Positions 1-10,510 of a stretch of DNA of 64,000 bases are shown piece after piece. The notes beneath the pieces are model-generated. The model saw nothing but the letters and a program-made list of their open reading frames with translations. It had not been told where the DNA came from and searched no databases. Both the position numbers and the translations under genes were made by a program. The stretch comes from Microdochium bolleyi. Lineage: Eukaryota > Ascomycota > Sordariomycetes > Xylariales > Microdochiaceae. The stretch is taken from NCBI GenBank assembly GCA_001566295.1, contig KQ964269.1:62001-126000 (forward strand), given 5' to 3'. The first letter of the stretch is position 1. Each line of letters starts with the position of its first letter.

Positions 1-1893
1 ACAGCTCCAGTTGAGCTAGGCAGGCGACAGCGGAGGTCTGGGGCATGCCATGTAAGTGCGGGCAGGTAGCGTGGCCCCGGCGGGAGCCGAGAGACTAGCA
101 GCCCTGGCAGAGCAGCAGAGGCACATGAAGGCACCGAGGGCGGGACAGGTGCAGAGGTCGTGGAGGGGCGGAAGTTGGATTCCCCAGAGCTCGAGACACC
201 GGGATTGAGTTGGTGCACACAGTACGGAGCACGTCTACGTTTCGCAGCGTGAGCAAGCAGGTGACGGTGCTGTGTGCCACGGCTGTGGGCTGCTGGGCTG
301 CTGGGCATGTGCTCGCGTGCGAGGCGTAGCGGATGGCGGAATCGGTGCGTGTGCCATTGGCGAGCACGACGACACCGCTAGTTTCCACAAGGCCACATGT
401 GATCCCAATGCCCATGCCATGCCAATCTCCAGTGTGGTCGACAATTATCCGGTACGTACCTGAGGTACGCTTATGCTTCTAGAGGGTCAAGGATCTGCTC
501 CGTCTTCACGGCGCACGCCTATCTCTGTGGGCTTTCCCTCTTGGGATCCCTGGCCCGCCGTCCGGTCTCGCTATTCGCCTGCCCTAGCCCTCTCCCTGCG
601 TCGTTCCTGCACTTACGCTTGTCCAGAGGGTCTCCGATTGGGGGCACCCCCCTGCCAATGTGCCACACGACCAGACCCGCGGACCCCTGAATAAAGGTTG
701 CTTCGACATTCAATCCGCTCTACGGGGTCCAAGTTCGCCGTTTAGATAAGGCCTGGCCTAGTGAGGCGGTGAACAGGTCGGAGTGTCGCTCTCGGCACTC
801 GACCGGAGAGCGGAGGGGTGTTATTGATACTGGGCAACAACCAGGCAGAAGATTGGCGTCCATCCATCCCATCCCATCCCAGGACACGGGACTGCCGTCG
901 ACACACCCATCGAATGGCGATCCGCGGTGGCTCGGTGGCTCTGTGCGCCCTGGGGTCTGGTGGGTATCGACCTGTGGAGGTGGAAACCGCCGGCCTCGGC
1001 CTTTATTACATCGAGAGCACGTCATGGGAAATGACGCCTTGTATGTATGTACCGGGCGCGGAGTACTTAGTTGAAGAGCCCTTGCGAAAGCAAGTCGCTG
1101 CTGGCATTCCCGTTGTGTGGAATTCATGGGTATTTCTCTCTCCGCCGCTCAAAAAGCCCGAAGGCATGACATGCTTGCAGTCGCCAGGGTGGAGCAGGTA
1201 CGGCCATTCAGCCAATGGCAGACCGCCGCCCTCTTTTTAGGCGCAATGGCGACAACGACCACTCGCGTTGCGCCATCTCTCCGCATCCTTTGCGGTTGAT
1301 GACACCTTCGCACCATCAGCACTGCCGTCAATGCCGCCTGCTCAGCACGGCGGCAGCCTCGCCTGTCGATCGGTTTCTAGGCTCGACGATCGTGTTTCGG
1401 CGATCGTGTTTCGGCAAGGGGAGCAAGCTCCCCACAGTGCGCCACAGCACCCCGCCCGCCTTGTCCTCGAAGATCTCCAGGCACGCCTGAGCTCGACATA
1501 TAAGAGCTCGATTGCACAATCGCCTTCGTCAGCATCTGCGTGCCTCTGCTGCTCGCTCATCCCCGTTTACTTTGCTCGGCCTTCTACGGAGTGTCTACCC
1601 AAAACACAACACAGTCAGGGACTTTCAGGTTCCGTCGGAGGTCGACCCATTCCGATTCGTCAGACAATCATAAGCGGAAGTAACAGCAGAAGACTTCGGG
1701 CCTTACAGGTGGGGGATATCAAGACTGATAGGATCTCCTTCGATATATGTCGATATTACAATACTGCGTCTCGTTCTCCAGATCAGCCAGTTCCGAAGAA
1801 TCTGCGATGAATTATTACCTCTCTCCTTGAACCTCTCTACTGTACCAGCCAGCCACGGTTTGTGGGCAAATCCTTCCCCAACTTCTTCTTCCT
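1..1893. other. Intergenic DNA, no supported gene
   Basis: Several open frames overlap here on both strands, the longest about 180 codons at 1268-1810, but none shows a recognisable domain or a coherent intron pattern. A short CATCC-type tandem lies near 860-880. The segment probably holds the 3' flank of the MPDU1-like gene and regulatory DNA of a gene to the left of the window. Confidence 0.5.
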
Positions 1894-2917
1894 CTAGCCG
1901 CGGCGCCGAGTGGTGGGGCCCTTGCTTTTGGGCGTTCCTGGAGTCGCGGTCGACGAGCCCGTGGCCGAAGACGAAGGGGATGGGGCCATGGGAGCCTCCG
2001 GCAACTTGCCACGAGCCTTGGGGGAAGGTGCGTTCCAGTAGTACACCATCTGCGCAGCCAGCACCAGGTTCAGCGCGAAGCCGGCAATGAAACCGTACAG
2101 GATGAGCTTGTCGTCGACTTCCTGCAGCGTCGTGAAGATGCGGGACAGCGATCCGGCGAGGTAGTTGAAGACCTATAGGTTTCAATAGATTGGCCTTGTT
2201 AGTGTCATTGTCATGGAAAGCGCCAAGGCACGCAGTAGACGAACTTGCGTACGGCGTCGTTGTGTCTTCAGGAAGATGTGGCAGGTGGAGAGTCGATGCT
2301 GAGGAACTGACCGTGAATGCGCTGAGCTGGCCAGTGCCGCCCTGCTGTACAATGGCGGCAATCTGAGGCACCTTGCTGGCGACGCCGAGGACACCAGCTC
2401 CTGCCTGCAGGTACCCAAGGGTTTTCATGTCGAGGAGGCTGCTGCTGAAGAGGGTAGCCGCGCTGACGGCGAGTGCCGCAACGAAGAGCGCGGCCGCGCT
2501 AGCCCGCCCGCTATAGTTGAGCACCAGGACCGTGATGATGACATTCTGGCCGAGGATGAGGGCCGTCTCGCCGAAGGTGCTGAAGGGGAAGCCGTTGCGA
2601 ACGTTGTAGGCGAGCGAGATGAGGTACGAGGACGTCTCGAGGACGTAGGCGAGGAAGCTGATGCCGGCCGAGGACTTGGAGTTGAGGAGCTTGATGATCT
2701 GTGGCACCTTGACGATCGAGGAGGCACCAATGATGCCGATACCGAGACCCTTGGAGATGGCGAGCTTCAGGCAGTTCGAGTCGGTCGGGTCGAGTTCGAG
2801 GATCAGTGTCTGGTAGCAGACGTCGCCAAGCAGGGACACGCCCAAGTCGCGGATCGGGCCGGGGAGGTTCGCGGTGATGGGCCGCAGCGGCTGCAGCGCG
2901 CTCTGAAGGGCTTCCAT
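1894..2917 (-). CDS. MPDU1: MPDU1/Lec35-type PQ-loop ER membrane protein
   Basis: Exons on the minus strand are 2917-2312 and 2172-1894, with a 139-nt intron (GTCAGT donor, TATAG acceptor, phase 0), giving 294 residues. The start is the ATG of MEALQSAL; the frame is open further upstream but that part looks non-coding. Two KVPQI motifs, one in each half (SSIVKVPQI and GVASKVPQI), mark the paired PQ-loops, and the protein is a series of hydrophobic helices with a Ser/Thr/Pro-rich basic tail ending in TTRRRG. The family (mannose-P-dolichol utilization defect 1) is needed for use of dolichol-phosphate mannose and glucose in ER glycan and GPI assembly. Length and motif spacing fit the family well. 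No neighbouring gene shares the pathway. Confidence 0.9.
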
Positions 2918-3892
2918 GGCGACTATGGCACACTTTGACCTGTTCTGGGGGGATGCGATGTCGTTGTGGGCTAGCTGTTGTACTGTGGATGATGATTGCA
3001 CGAGAGTGTCTAACGGAACGCAGGGTCGTGTCAAGAGCGCGGCCTGCCCAGAATTCCAGAAGCTTTGTCGCAACGTGTCAAGCCCCGGTCGGAAAATGAC
3101 CTAATTACCCTGTGCTAGCCGGGCGGAGCCGCGTCCCCACCCAACCTCGTTGGACCCTGAACTTTGCACGATTCGATGTTTCCCAGGTCCCTGAAAGCTT
3201 TCTGACTCTGTGCAGCGGCACTACCTGCGTCGAAAGTAGCACTCAATCTGATTGTTCGCATGCATCATGAAGATACATGAGAGTCCTACATTTTCGTGGT
3301 TGCTACCTCTCTGCTTGATGAGCCGCTTGCTTACACTCGTGCTGGCAAACAAAGCCCACATCGTTGCAACAACCTTATATACCATTATTGTGTCCAGTTT
3401 TATCACATACGACCATAGGATCGAGAAAATTGAGGGTCCCGTCCGCTCCCCTGTACACAAGCTCGATACCGCCGGATCAGTAGTTGGGTCGGTGACGACC
3501 AGCGAATCCCCGGTGTTGTATGTTTTTTGTTTGCTAAATTATCGTTTTTTTTTGTCTTTCGGTGTTGACAGCGCGTGGGCTATGTTCAGATCATAATGAG
3601 GTATATCATCATGTTTTGCTCGTCGAGCCTGAGCTTGGGGCAAACTCAAGGTATCGAGGGACGGGAATAAATTTGTGCAGCGCTCATCTCAGCTGAGTCT
3701 TCTCTGGATGGAGGCGCCAATGGGGTCTCTACCATCGACCTGATGCTGCTTCGGTCGAAATCGATGTTGCTTGGGGCATTACTGGCCTCCCAGTTCTTCA
3801 GTACTTGTTTCTGAACACAGCAGTGGATCCCAGATCAATGAAAATGGTGGACTTGGACAAGATAGCTTTTATTGAATCGACACGGCTGATAG
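2918..3892. other. Intergenic DNA upstream of the MPDU1-like gene
   Basis: No supported coding region. A run of T at 3545-3553 and scattered short frames are all I see. The segment nearest 2918 should contain the MPDU1-like promoter. Confidence 0.5.
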
Positions 3893-5000
3893 CTATCTGT
3901 CTCGATTGTTGAAGTATCGGACGGTTGGGTTGGACGGGTCTTCGGGAAACACATAGCTTGTCATTTCCGGCTCGTCAAGGTCAGCACAGGTGTTCCAGTA
4001 TTCTAACAGATCAGGCGTGGAAACGACGCACGCGGAATCCCCCAAACTCCGAGTAATCCAAACCCGTGTATTGTGGCGCATGTACGTTGCCCGCACAGCA
4101 CGCCTCGTGCTCTGCCATCTTCACCCAATATGGGAGTGCGGTCAGGGACATAGGGCCGAGGTCAGTAATGACATCAGCTTCTGGTGCCGTGTCTAGCTGA
4201 TGCATCGTCTCCTCGTCAGGCATGATTCACGTCTGGCAGCGTGGACCCTTCCTCGGGGTCGGATTGTCTTCGCCGAGAGGCAGCCTCCAGCGCTTGAAGT
4301 ATTCCCGGACTTGAGAAGGGGTATCGCTGCCGAGGTTGGCCTTGCCGTCCAGGATGTCGTTCTGGAAGAGAGCTTTGAGAGCTTGGCCAAGAAGCGTGTC
4401 GCAATGGTCTGGCACAGGTGCCAGATCAATCTCCCAATCCCCCTTCGGCAGCTTTCCAGTGTCCTTTTGGCATATTACAACTCATGCATGACAGCATCAG
4501 CCCCATGGCACAAATGAGTGGCGACAGATGCGGCGAGCCTCGTCACTGTACGCGACACGGACAATGCGAGACCCCCCCGTTCCGGGACAGTGGGTGGCGT
4601 GCCGAGCCCAAGCGGAGTATCTGACGTAGGGATATCTGGCACAGGGAAATGTGCAAAGTGCGCATAGGTTCTGGGTCTCGCCTGAAGCGGGCAGGTGCAG
4701 GGGCACGCAGGCCATTGTGGTCATACTTGGGGTCGCGGGCCGGGTCAGCGAGAGCCGGGGCGATTCCAGGCCGTGGTTGATAGCCATACATGATTGAATG
4801 GCCTTTGCGAGGCGGACATTGATCTGGTCAGCTTCAACCCCAAACATGCGTTTATGTGAACAAGGACACACCTCAAAGGCTGACAGTACTTCGTCATGTG
4901 GAGCGGCTGTGCTGTTCGAGGAAAATATCCATGCTTGCAACGTAGAAGTCACTATCTCTACAGTTGAGCTTTGGTACCGCCAGATCATTTGTTGGATTGG
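3893..5000 (-). CDS. Possible multi-exon hypothetical protein (model unresolved)
   Basis: The minus strand carries several consecutive frames with protein-like composition. From upstream to downstream these are a frame around 4791-4620 rich in Pro, Ala and Arg (MYGYQPRPGIAPAL), one around 4450-4227 (PVPDHCDTLLGQALKALF, then REYFKRWRLPLGEDNP), one around 4223-4011 (LDTAPEADVITDLGPMSL), and a last frame ending at 3893 (PDLLEYWNTCADLDEPEM to a stop after FNNRDR). They could be exons of one short fungal hypothetical gene. I could not place convincing splice sites that join them, and I recognise no domain. A decayed gene is an equal alternative. The span is only the region showing coding character. 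Confidence 0.3.
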
Positions 5001-5533
5001 TGACCATCAGCAAATCCCCAATGTTGTACGTGTTGTTGTTTCTATTGCTTTTCTTTTTGTGGAGGGGGGGGACGTCAGACTATCATCGTCGTCTTTTTCT
5101 TGTCCCTTTTCAGATCTCATAAATGGCAGTATTAAGGATTGCGTGTTATTTTATATTTTAGCTTTCGGCCTTGTTCGGGAACGATTCCATTTTCGTTGAT
5201 CTTGTGCTGCTGATGGCGAAGGTCACGTCCTCCCACAGCTGCGAGAAGAGGGGGTCGCAGTTGCTGTCGATTGAAACTCTACAAAATCTCGACGGCAGTG
5301 GCCCCTCATCATCCTACGCTGTGTTTAAACGAAGATCTGTGGTTGAAGCGAGGTTTTGGAGAACTTCCGAGGTTCCTGGTATGCCCCAAACAGGGACCCG
5401 AAAGAGGATGATTTTGGCAGTCTCTCTCGCCTGTGTTGATCCCAAGAAACTGGGCACATCTGCGAAAAATTATTAAAGAAACTAGCCCGTGTCAATAATC
5501 AGATTGAAACCACCTCCTATGCCATATGTTGTT

Positions 5534-6678
5534 CTATTTGGAAGTGAAGGTCCTGTAGTACGCTGCGAGCGCACGACCACAATGACCAAGGTTTCCCTTT
5601 GGTTCCCACGTGCTATCAGCTTTCCTGTAGCCGTCCCACTTGACGAGATACTCTATAGTGCCGGTGGCCTTTTGCAGGCGGGAGTCCAGGACCTCCTCCA
5701 CCTCGAACTCATCTCGAGCTGCCTTCTTGGAAGTTCTAGTTTTTGCTTTTTTTGAGATTTGCGGCTTCTTCTTAGAGCCACGCCCTAGCGCGACCTTGGC
5801 CTTACGGGCCGGCTTCGGGTTCCTTGCCTGTATTGTAACATTAACATCTGCACACGAAGTCTTTGAGGGCGTTTTCGACTTGCCATCTTGATGGTCAGCC
5901 TCTTCGTGGCTTCCACCGATGCCGCTCGAGTACTGCGCCGTGGGCTCGTGAAGGACGGTAGCTGCCGCTTGCCCCTGGTCCCCCGCTTGGTGATCTCGGG
6001 CTTCTGCTCGGGAAATGTATTGGTAGCCCGCTCTGACCGCCGCCGCTTGACTTCAAGAGATTCGTCCTCGAAACTGATGGACTTGCGCTTTGTAGTTTGC
6101 CTTTGCGGCTTCTCGTCATCTGTATCACTTGTGGGTCCATCTTTGCTCGGTTTGAGCTTTGTTGTCTTTGCATTGGTGTCAGACTCTTCATCGCCGCTCG
6201 CAGTAGATTGCAAGACCCCAGATGTGGTCTTGATTTGCGATGGTAGTGAAGTTGCTGCCGCTGCGACATTGGCTGCTGCAACGACACGGTCGGCTATCAG
6301 TGGTAGCTCATTGGGATCGATGGTTGCATGTAGATTAGAATCGAGGGCTGACTTGCTGAGCTCATCATCGTCAGTTTCAGTGGATGATTCGTTTTTGTTG
6401 GCGTTGAAATCGTCATCCTCGTCGCTGTCTCCCTCGTACTGAGCCTTGACACTTGCCCTGTCGTCTGTTAGTCAGCTACCTGTGCACTGTGACTTCACAT
6501 GTAGAATACATGGCTCGCTTTGCAGGGCTCTGTGACATGTGGTGGATGCTAGCTGGTCTCTAACTTACGCCCAGTGCGCAGGCGAGCTGTCAAGAAGCAT
6601 CCTCTTGGTAGGAGAGTCGCTCTTCCCGCGACTTCTTGCGGCCGCGGTCGCACGCGGTGCTCTGTTTCTGCGTACCAT
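5534..6678 (-). CDS. Chromodomain protein (HP1-like chromo, no shadow domain)
   Basis: Exons are 6678-6569, 6457-5884 and 5827-5534, 978 nt in total, coding for 325 residues. Intron 1 is a standard GTAAGT...CAG intron of 111 nt. Intron 2 (5883-5828, 56 nt) appears to be a GC-AG intron: only removal of GCAAGT...ATACAG keeps the frame into the chromodomain. The N-terminal two thirds is acidic and basic low complexity with nuclear-localisation-like clusters (KRKS, VKRRRSER, GKRQ). The chromodomain occupies about residues 268-325 at the extreme C-terminus: EFEVEEVLDS, then EYLVKWDGY, then STWEPKGNL. The methyl-lysine cage aromatics are present as F269, W292 and Y295. The protein stops right after the domain, so there is no chromo-shadow domain as in classical HP1. 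Likely role: nuclear reader of methylated histone tails; the exact mark is unknown. Confidence 0.85.
5828..5883 (-). other. Putative GC-AG intron in the chromodomain gene
   Basis: On the minus strand the exon ends ATG and the intron begins GCAAGT, matching the GC-AG donor consensus, and it ends ATACAG. Its length is 56 nt, so without splicing the chromodomain lies out of frame with exon 2. No GT donor in the segment gives the same frame. Confidence 0.65.
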
Positions 6679-9532
6679 TGTGGTCGACGTGATGTTGGTG
6701 AGACAGTGGTGAGATGTCGGAGCTCGCAGTATGAGACAGCGCTGTCATGTGCAAGACGTCTCTTGTGGACTCCCGATCGCGCGAAAGCTCTGCCAGGCAA
6801 AAGTGCCCTGGCCGCGTCTATCATGGGGTCGTGTGGGCAAGGGGACGGCAATGATCATATAGAGATGGGCGTCGTGGACATGAACTGGTGAAGTGGATGA
6901 GTGAGAGGAGGAAGGCGCCCAGTGGTGATTGAGCCAGTGCCTGAGATCCATGTACCTGGATACACAAGCACCGTGTACAGTGGGATATGTGAGGTCAGGT
7001 AGCGTACCCTCTGGTGACGACTTACGCTTCCCTTGTGCCGAGTGTAAAATGTAGGCCAGCAGTCTCTGGAGGCTAGGCAGCAACTTATATGAACAATGCA
7101 ATTTCATAGTGCCCATTGACTGCAAGTCACCATCAACCCCCTCACCATGAACATTACGAGCTAGTAGGTTCTCCGAAAACGCGCTGCTCGTGCAACGACT
7201 TGCAAACAATGGCAGTCGTCCAGCCTGTGGTGCTTTGCTCAACTGCCGCCACAACTTGGCACCATATCAGCGTCTGCTGTGAGTGGGAGTTGCTACCTTG
7301 AAATTTGTGCCGCAGGTTTCGACGTATGAGTCCATCGCCACTCGCTATCTCCGATGTCTCTCCGACGTGGTTGCGATTCCCTTGTCTGTAGGTTTTGGGC
7401 CAGCCATGTTGCACAATCAGTCTGTTGGCTTTTTTTCTTTCTTTTTTGAACCCAACTAGATCGTGTACAGCGCTACGAACGAGCTACGAGCCAGTGGCTA
7501 TAGAAAACTGCTCTCCCTGTGGCAATGCCTTTTTTCGTGTCTCATACGCTATCGTACCAGGCGTGCTTGTGCATTCGCAAGCTGTCAAGCGCCCCTTGCG
7601 CGTGGTCCCGAGTTCCTCCATGTTCCGACTTGTCTGATATAACGGGGTGAAGTTATAGCTACGAGCACGATAGACTTCCATGAATCGCTTAATATCTACG
7701 TGATGACAGCCAATGATGTGTTCCGCAACTTGTTCCAAAGCAGAGCGAGCCTACGATGCATTGTTCACTGATGAGCGTGGGGTGGTAGGCCACATTGTTC
7801 TATTGGTGTCATGCCACGTCATGTCATGTCAACGAAAGGTACTTGAGAAGCTTGCATAATTACGCTGCACACACTCGACTCACCTTGCAAAATGCGGGCA
7901 GAAAACCGAGACAGTTGCAAAAGGCTCAGCGTGCCTTGGAAAGTGATAGGTGAATTCACCATCAATTTGCCACTGATTCCACAGCGGCAACAAGGCTTCC
8001 CTGGACCGTACAGAGTACTATGTAGTGAGCCGAGACCTCAGGAGGGGACAGGTGACTGGGAGAGGGGCAAGGGCTCATATTCGGTCACGGAGCATCACAG
8101 GCAAGCTAGGTCAATAGCGACAATCAGACTGTCTGAGCTGTGCAGACGAGCCTCGAGGTGCGGGTCTCTGTAAGGACAAGATTCCGCAGAAGGACATCAG
8201 CCTCTGTCGTGCAAACGTCTGATATACCTGCGACCGCAGAGCTGGCCCGCAGCATCCAAAAGCCACCTCCTTGTCGATGACGCAAGAGCCAGTCAGTGAG
8301 GTCTTGGAGCTGCGAGTTGCAACCTGTCGGACTGCTGCCTTGGGGTCGGCGCCTGCTTCAACGTGAGGCAGGGAGTGCTCGAGCCTTAAAATGCAGAGCT
8401 TTGGCCTGCTCTCTGATTGTGGCTCCCATTTTGATTGTCCTCTCCGCATCCGAGCTCTGAGTGGCGGGAACAGGACTGGTTCGACCGACCAGAGGCAAAG
8501 TCAAAAGACCCAGCCAACACAGACGGGGCTGGCCAAGTGTGACAGAAGGAAGCATGGATGCGAGGATGATGGGGAAGAGGTCCCGGGCAGCCGGGATCAG
8601 CCCCTGACGCTAGCCCAACCCGTTCACGCACGATGACTCGAATCTTGTGGTGGTGGGTATGGCAATGAATGTCCTTGTGCCAGCACCAACACAGGCCGTG
8701 TGGAAAGGCACGAGCGTGTCGCAGCATGGAGTGAAGCGAAAGATTGCGGGTAGGCAGGTAGAATGTGCTTGCAAGTTTTCTGAGAAGCCTTGCTCACAGC
8801 CTGGAGAGTCGAGGCGTTGCTTCAAGTGCAGGTGTGTTGAATCAGAGGTGGGATGGTTGCCTCAGGCCCCCAATCCCTTTGGACCAGGAGAGAAGCCCTG
8901 GAGGGGTGGAGCAACAGGGCTGCAGGCCGCATCCCTTGCAAGCGTGCTTGGCGTGCTGCACAGTCCACGTCCGCGGGCACCTCCAGCCCCGCTCTTCAGC
9001 TTAATGGGCAGCCCGCAGCTCATGTGACTTCGTGTCAGTATCGGGTTGCCCCCCGTCGCGTCAGGCAATCATACAACGCGCCGGCCTTCCGGCCTCACTT
9101 TCTGTCCTGTTTCGGCCATGCTCGACACTGTACGCCCCCGTCCATTCTGTAGGCGGCGTGCAGCCTAGTGCGCCAGTGCATGCAGCCACTCTGCTGCCCC
9201 GATCCGCAGGCTTGGCCTGGCCTGTCGTGCTCCTGCTATAAAGCTGCCTGCTGCCCGCATCCTCTCTGCCCGTTCCAGCTCTCCATCGCCATCGCCACTG
9301 TCTGCGTCCATCAGGTAGGATCCGGCACTTGCTCTTTTTTTTCATCAGTTTTTCGTCGTTTTCCATCAGTGCCATCTACTCTCCGCCGACACTGTATACG
9401 TCCTTGGTCCACCCTACCACCAAACTGCAATACACGACCCTGAGGTGCCTCCAATCTTCACAACGCAGCCCAGCTGTGAATCACATTCCGGACCACGCTG
9501 CACACAACATCGATCCCAAGACATATTCCGCA
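6679..9532. other. Long intergenic region between divergent chromodomain and BTB genes
   Basis: This 2.85 kb stretch has many short frames and no recognisable protein. A minus-strand frame at 7484-7738 (MEQVAEHIIGCHHVDIKRF...) looks mildly protein-like, but it has no supporting splice context. Pyrimidine-rich DNA just upstream of 9533 fits the BTB gene's 5' leader; a GTAGGA at 9316 could start a 5' UTR intron. Confidence 0.45.
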
Positions 9533-10510
9533 ATGTTCAGCCGCCGCTTCGAACCCCCGACGTCCTCCAAGCAGAGTTTCTCGAAAGGCCACAAAGTCAC
9601 AAAGTCCAGCGCATCATTCAGCAAATCCAGCGGAGTGACCAAGCACCGCCATGAGTCCCGCCGCCGCCCCACGACGGCATCAACTTCCCAGTCTCACGAT
9701 GTGAGCATGTCGCCTAATGGGTAAGCACGTCCATCACCTCGCTTGCCTCCGCCTCATCAACTTGTTCGACTGACTCTTGCAATGATGAACTAGCACACTT
9801 ACACCGTCAATCATCACACTCATTGTGGGCAAGGAGCAGAGGATCTTCGCTGCGCACCAGGACGTCCTCAACGCTTCTCCTTGGTTTCAGCGGGCATTAT
9901 CCGAACAGTACATGGACTCGCAAAACACCAAACGCATCTACCTCCCCGACGACGAGCCAGAGATCTTTTCGTCGGTCCTCGAGTACTTGTACAAGGGCGA
10001 CTACTACCCTCGGCTCGTCCACAACAAGAAGCGCAACTCGTGGGAGATTGAACAGCTTGAGGACGAGGGCCGTGCATCCGAGAGCACCATCTACCATCAT
10101 GGCGTCGATGGGGACATCCTCAAAGACACTGTCATCTATTGTGCAGCTGAAAGATACGGCCTGGAGGAACTCAAGAAGGTCTCTCTTCGCAAGCAAGGGC
10201 TTCGTGAGTTAGATGCATCATTCTTAAACCAACACACGCATTCATGTGGACCATGCTGACTCTGATCACTTTCTCAGAATCCGGAATTCAATGCAGCACC
10301 ATCCTTGCTTCTGCACGTTATGCGTATTCCAACACACCCGACACCGACTCCAAGCTGCGAGCCCACTATCTGGCTCTCATCATCAGGAGCAGGTCAACAT
10401 TCAAGCGGAGCGGCACCATGCAGCTCGAGATGTTCAACGGCGGCACCCAGCTCTTCTTCGACGTTTTCGTGGCCATGTGCAACCACCTCGACGACGTTAG
10501 CGCACAGTGA
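9533..10510 (+). CDS. BTB/POZ domain protein
   Basis: Exons are 9533-9720, 9794-10203 and 10278-10510, giving 276 residues. Introns are 73 and 74 nt with GTAAGC and GTGAGT donors and TAG/CAG acceptors. The first ~60 residues are basic and Ser/Thr-rich. The BTB fold starts in exon 2 at TLTPSIITLIVGKEQRIF, followed by the diagnostic AAHQDVLNASPWFQRAL and IYLPDDEPEIFSSVLEYLY, with EELKKVSLRKQG at the end of the domain. The C-terminal third is helical (ARYAYSNTPD, RAHYLALII). Fungal BTB proteins of this layout are usually Cullin-3 adaptors or self-associating nuclear factors, but the sequence does not tell which; there is no Kelch, MATH or zinc finger. Confidence 0.85.

Noticed and set aside
1268..1810. 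180-codon plus-strand frame
   Set aside because: No domain, no coherent start context, and it overlaps equally open frames; the GC-rich composition explains it.
7484..7738. Minus-strand frame with a helical-looking peptide
   Set aside because: Isolated, with no neighbouring exons, splice sites or known motif; kept only as a note in the intergenic entry.
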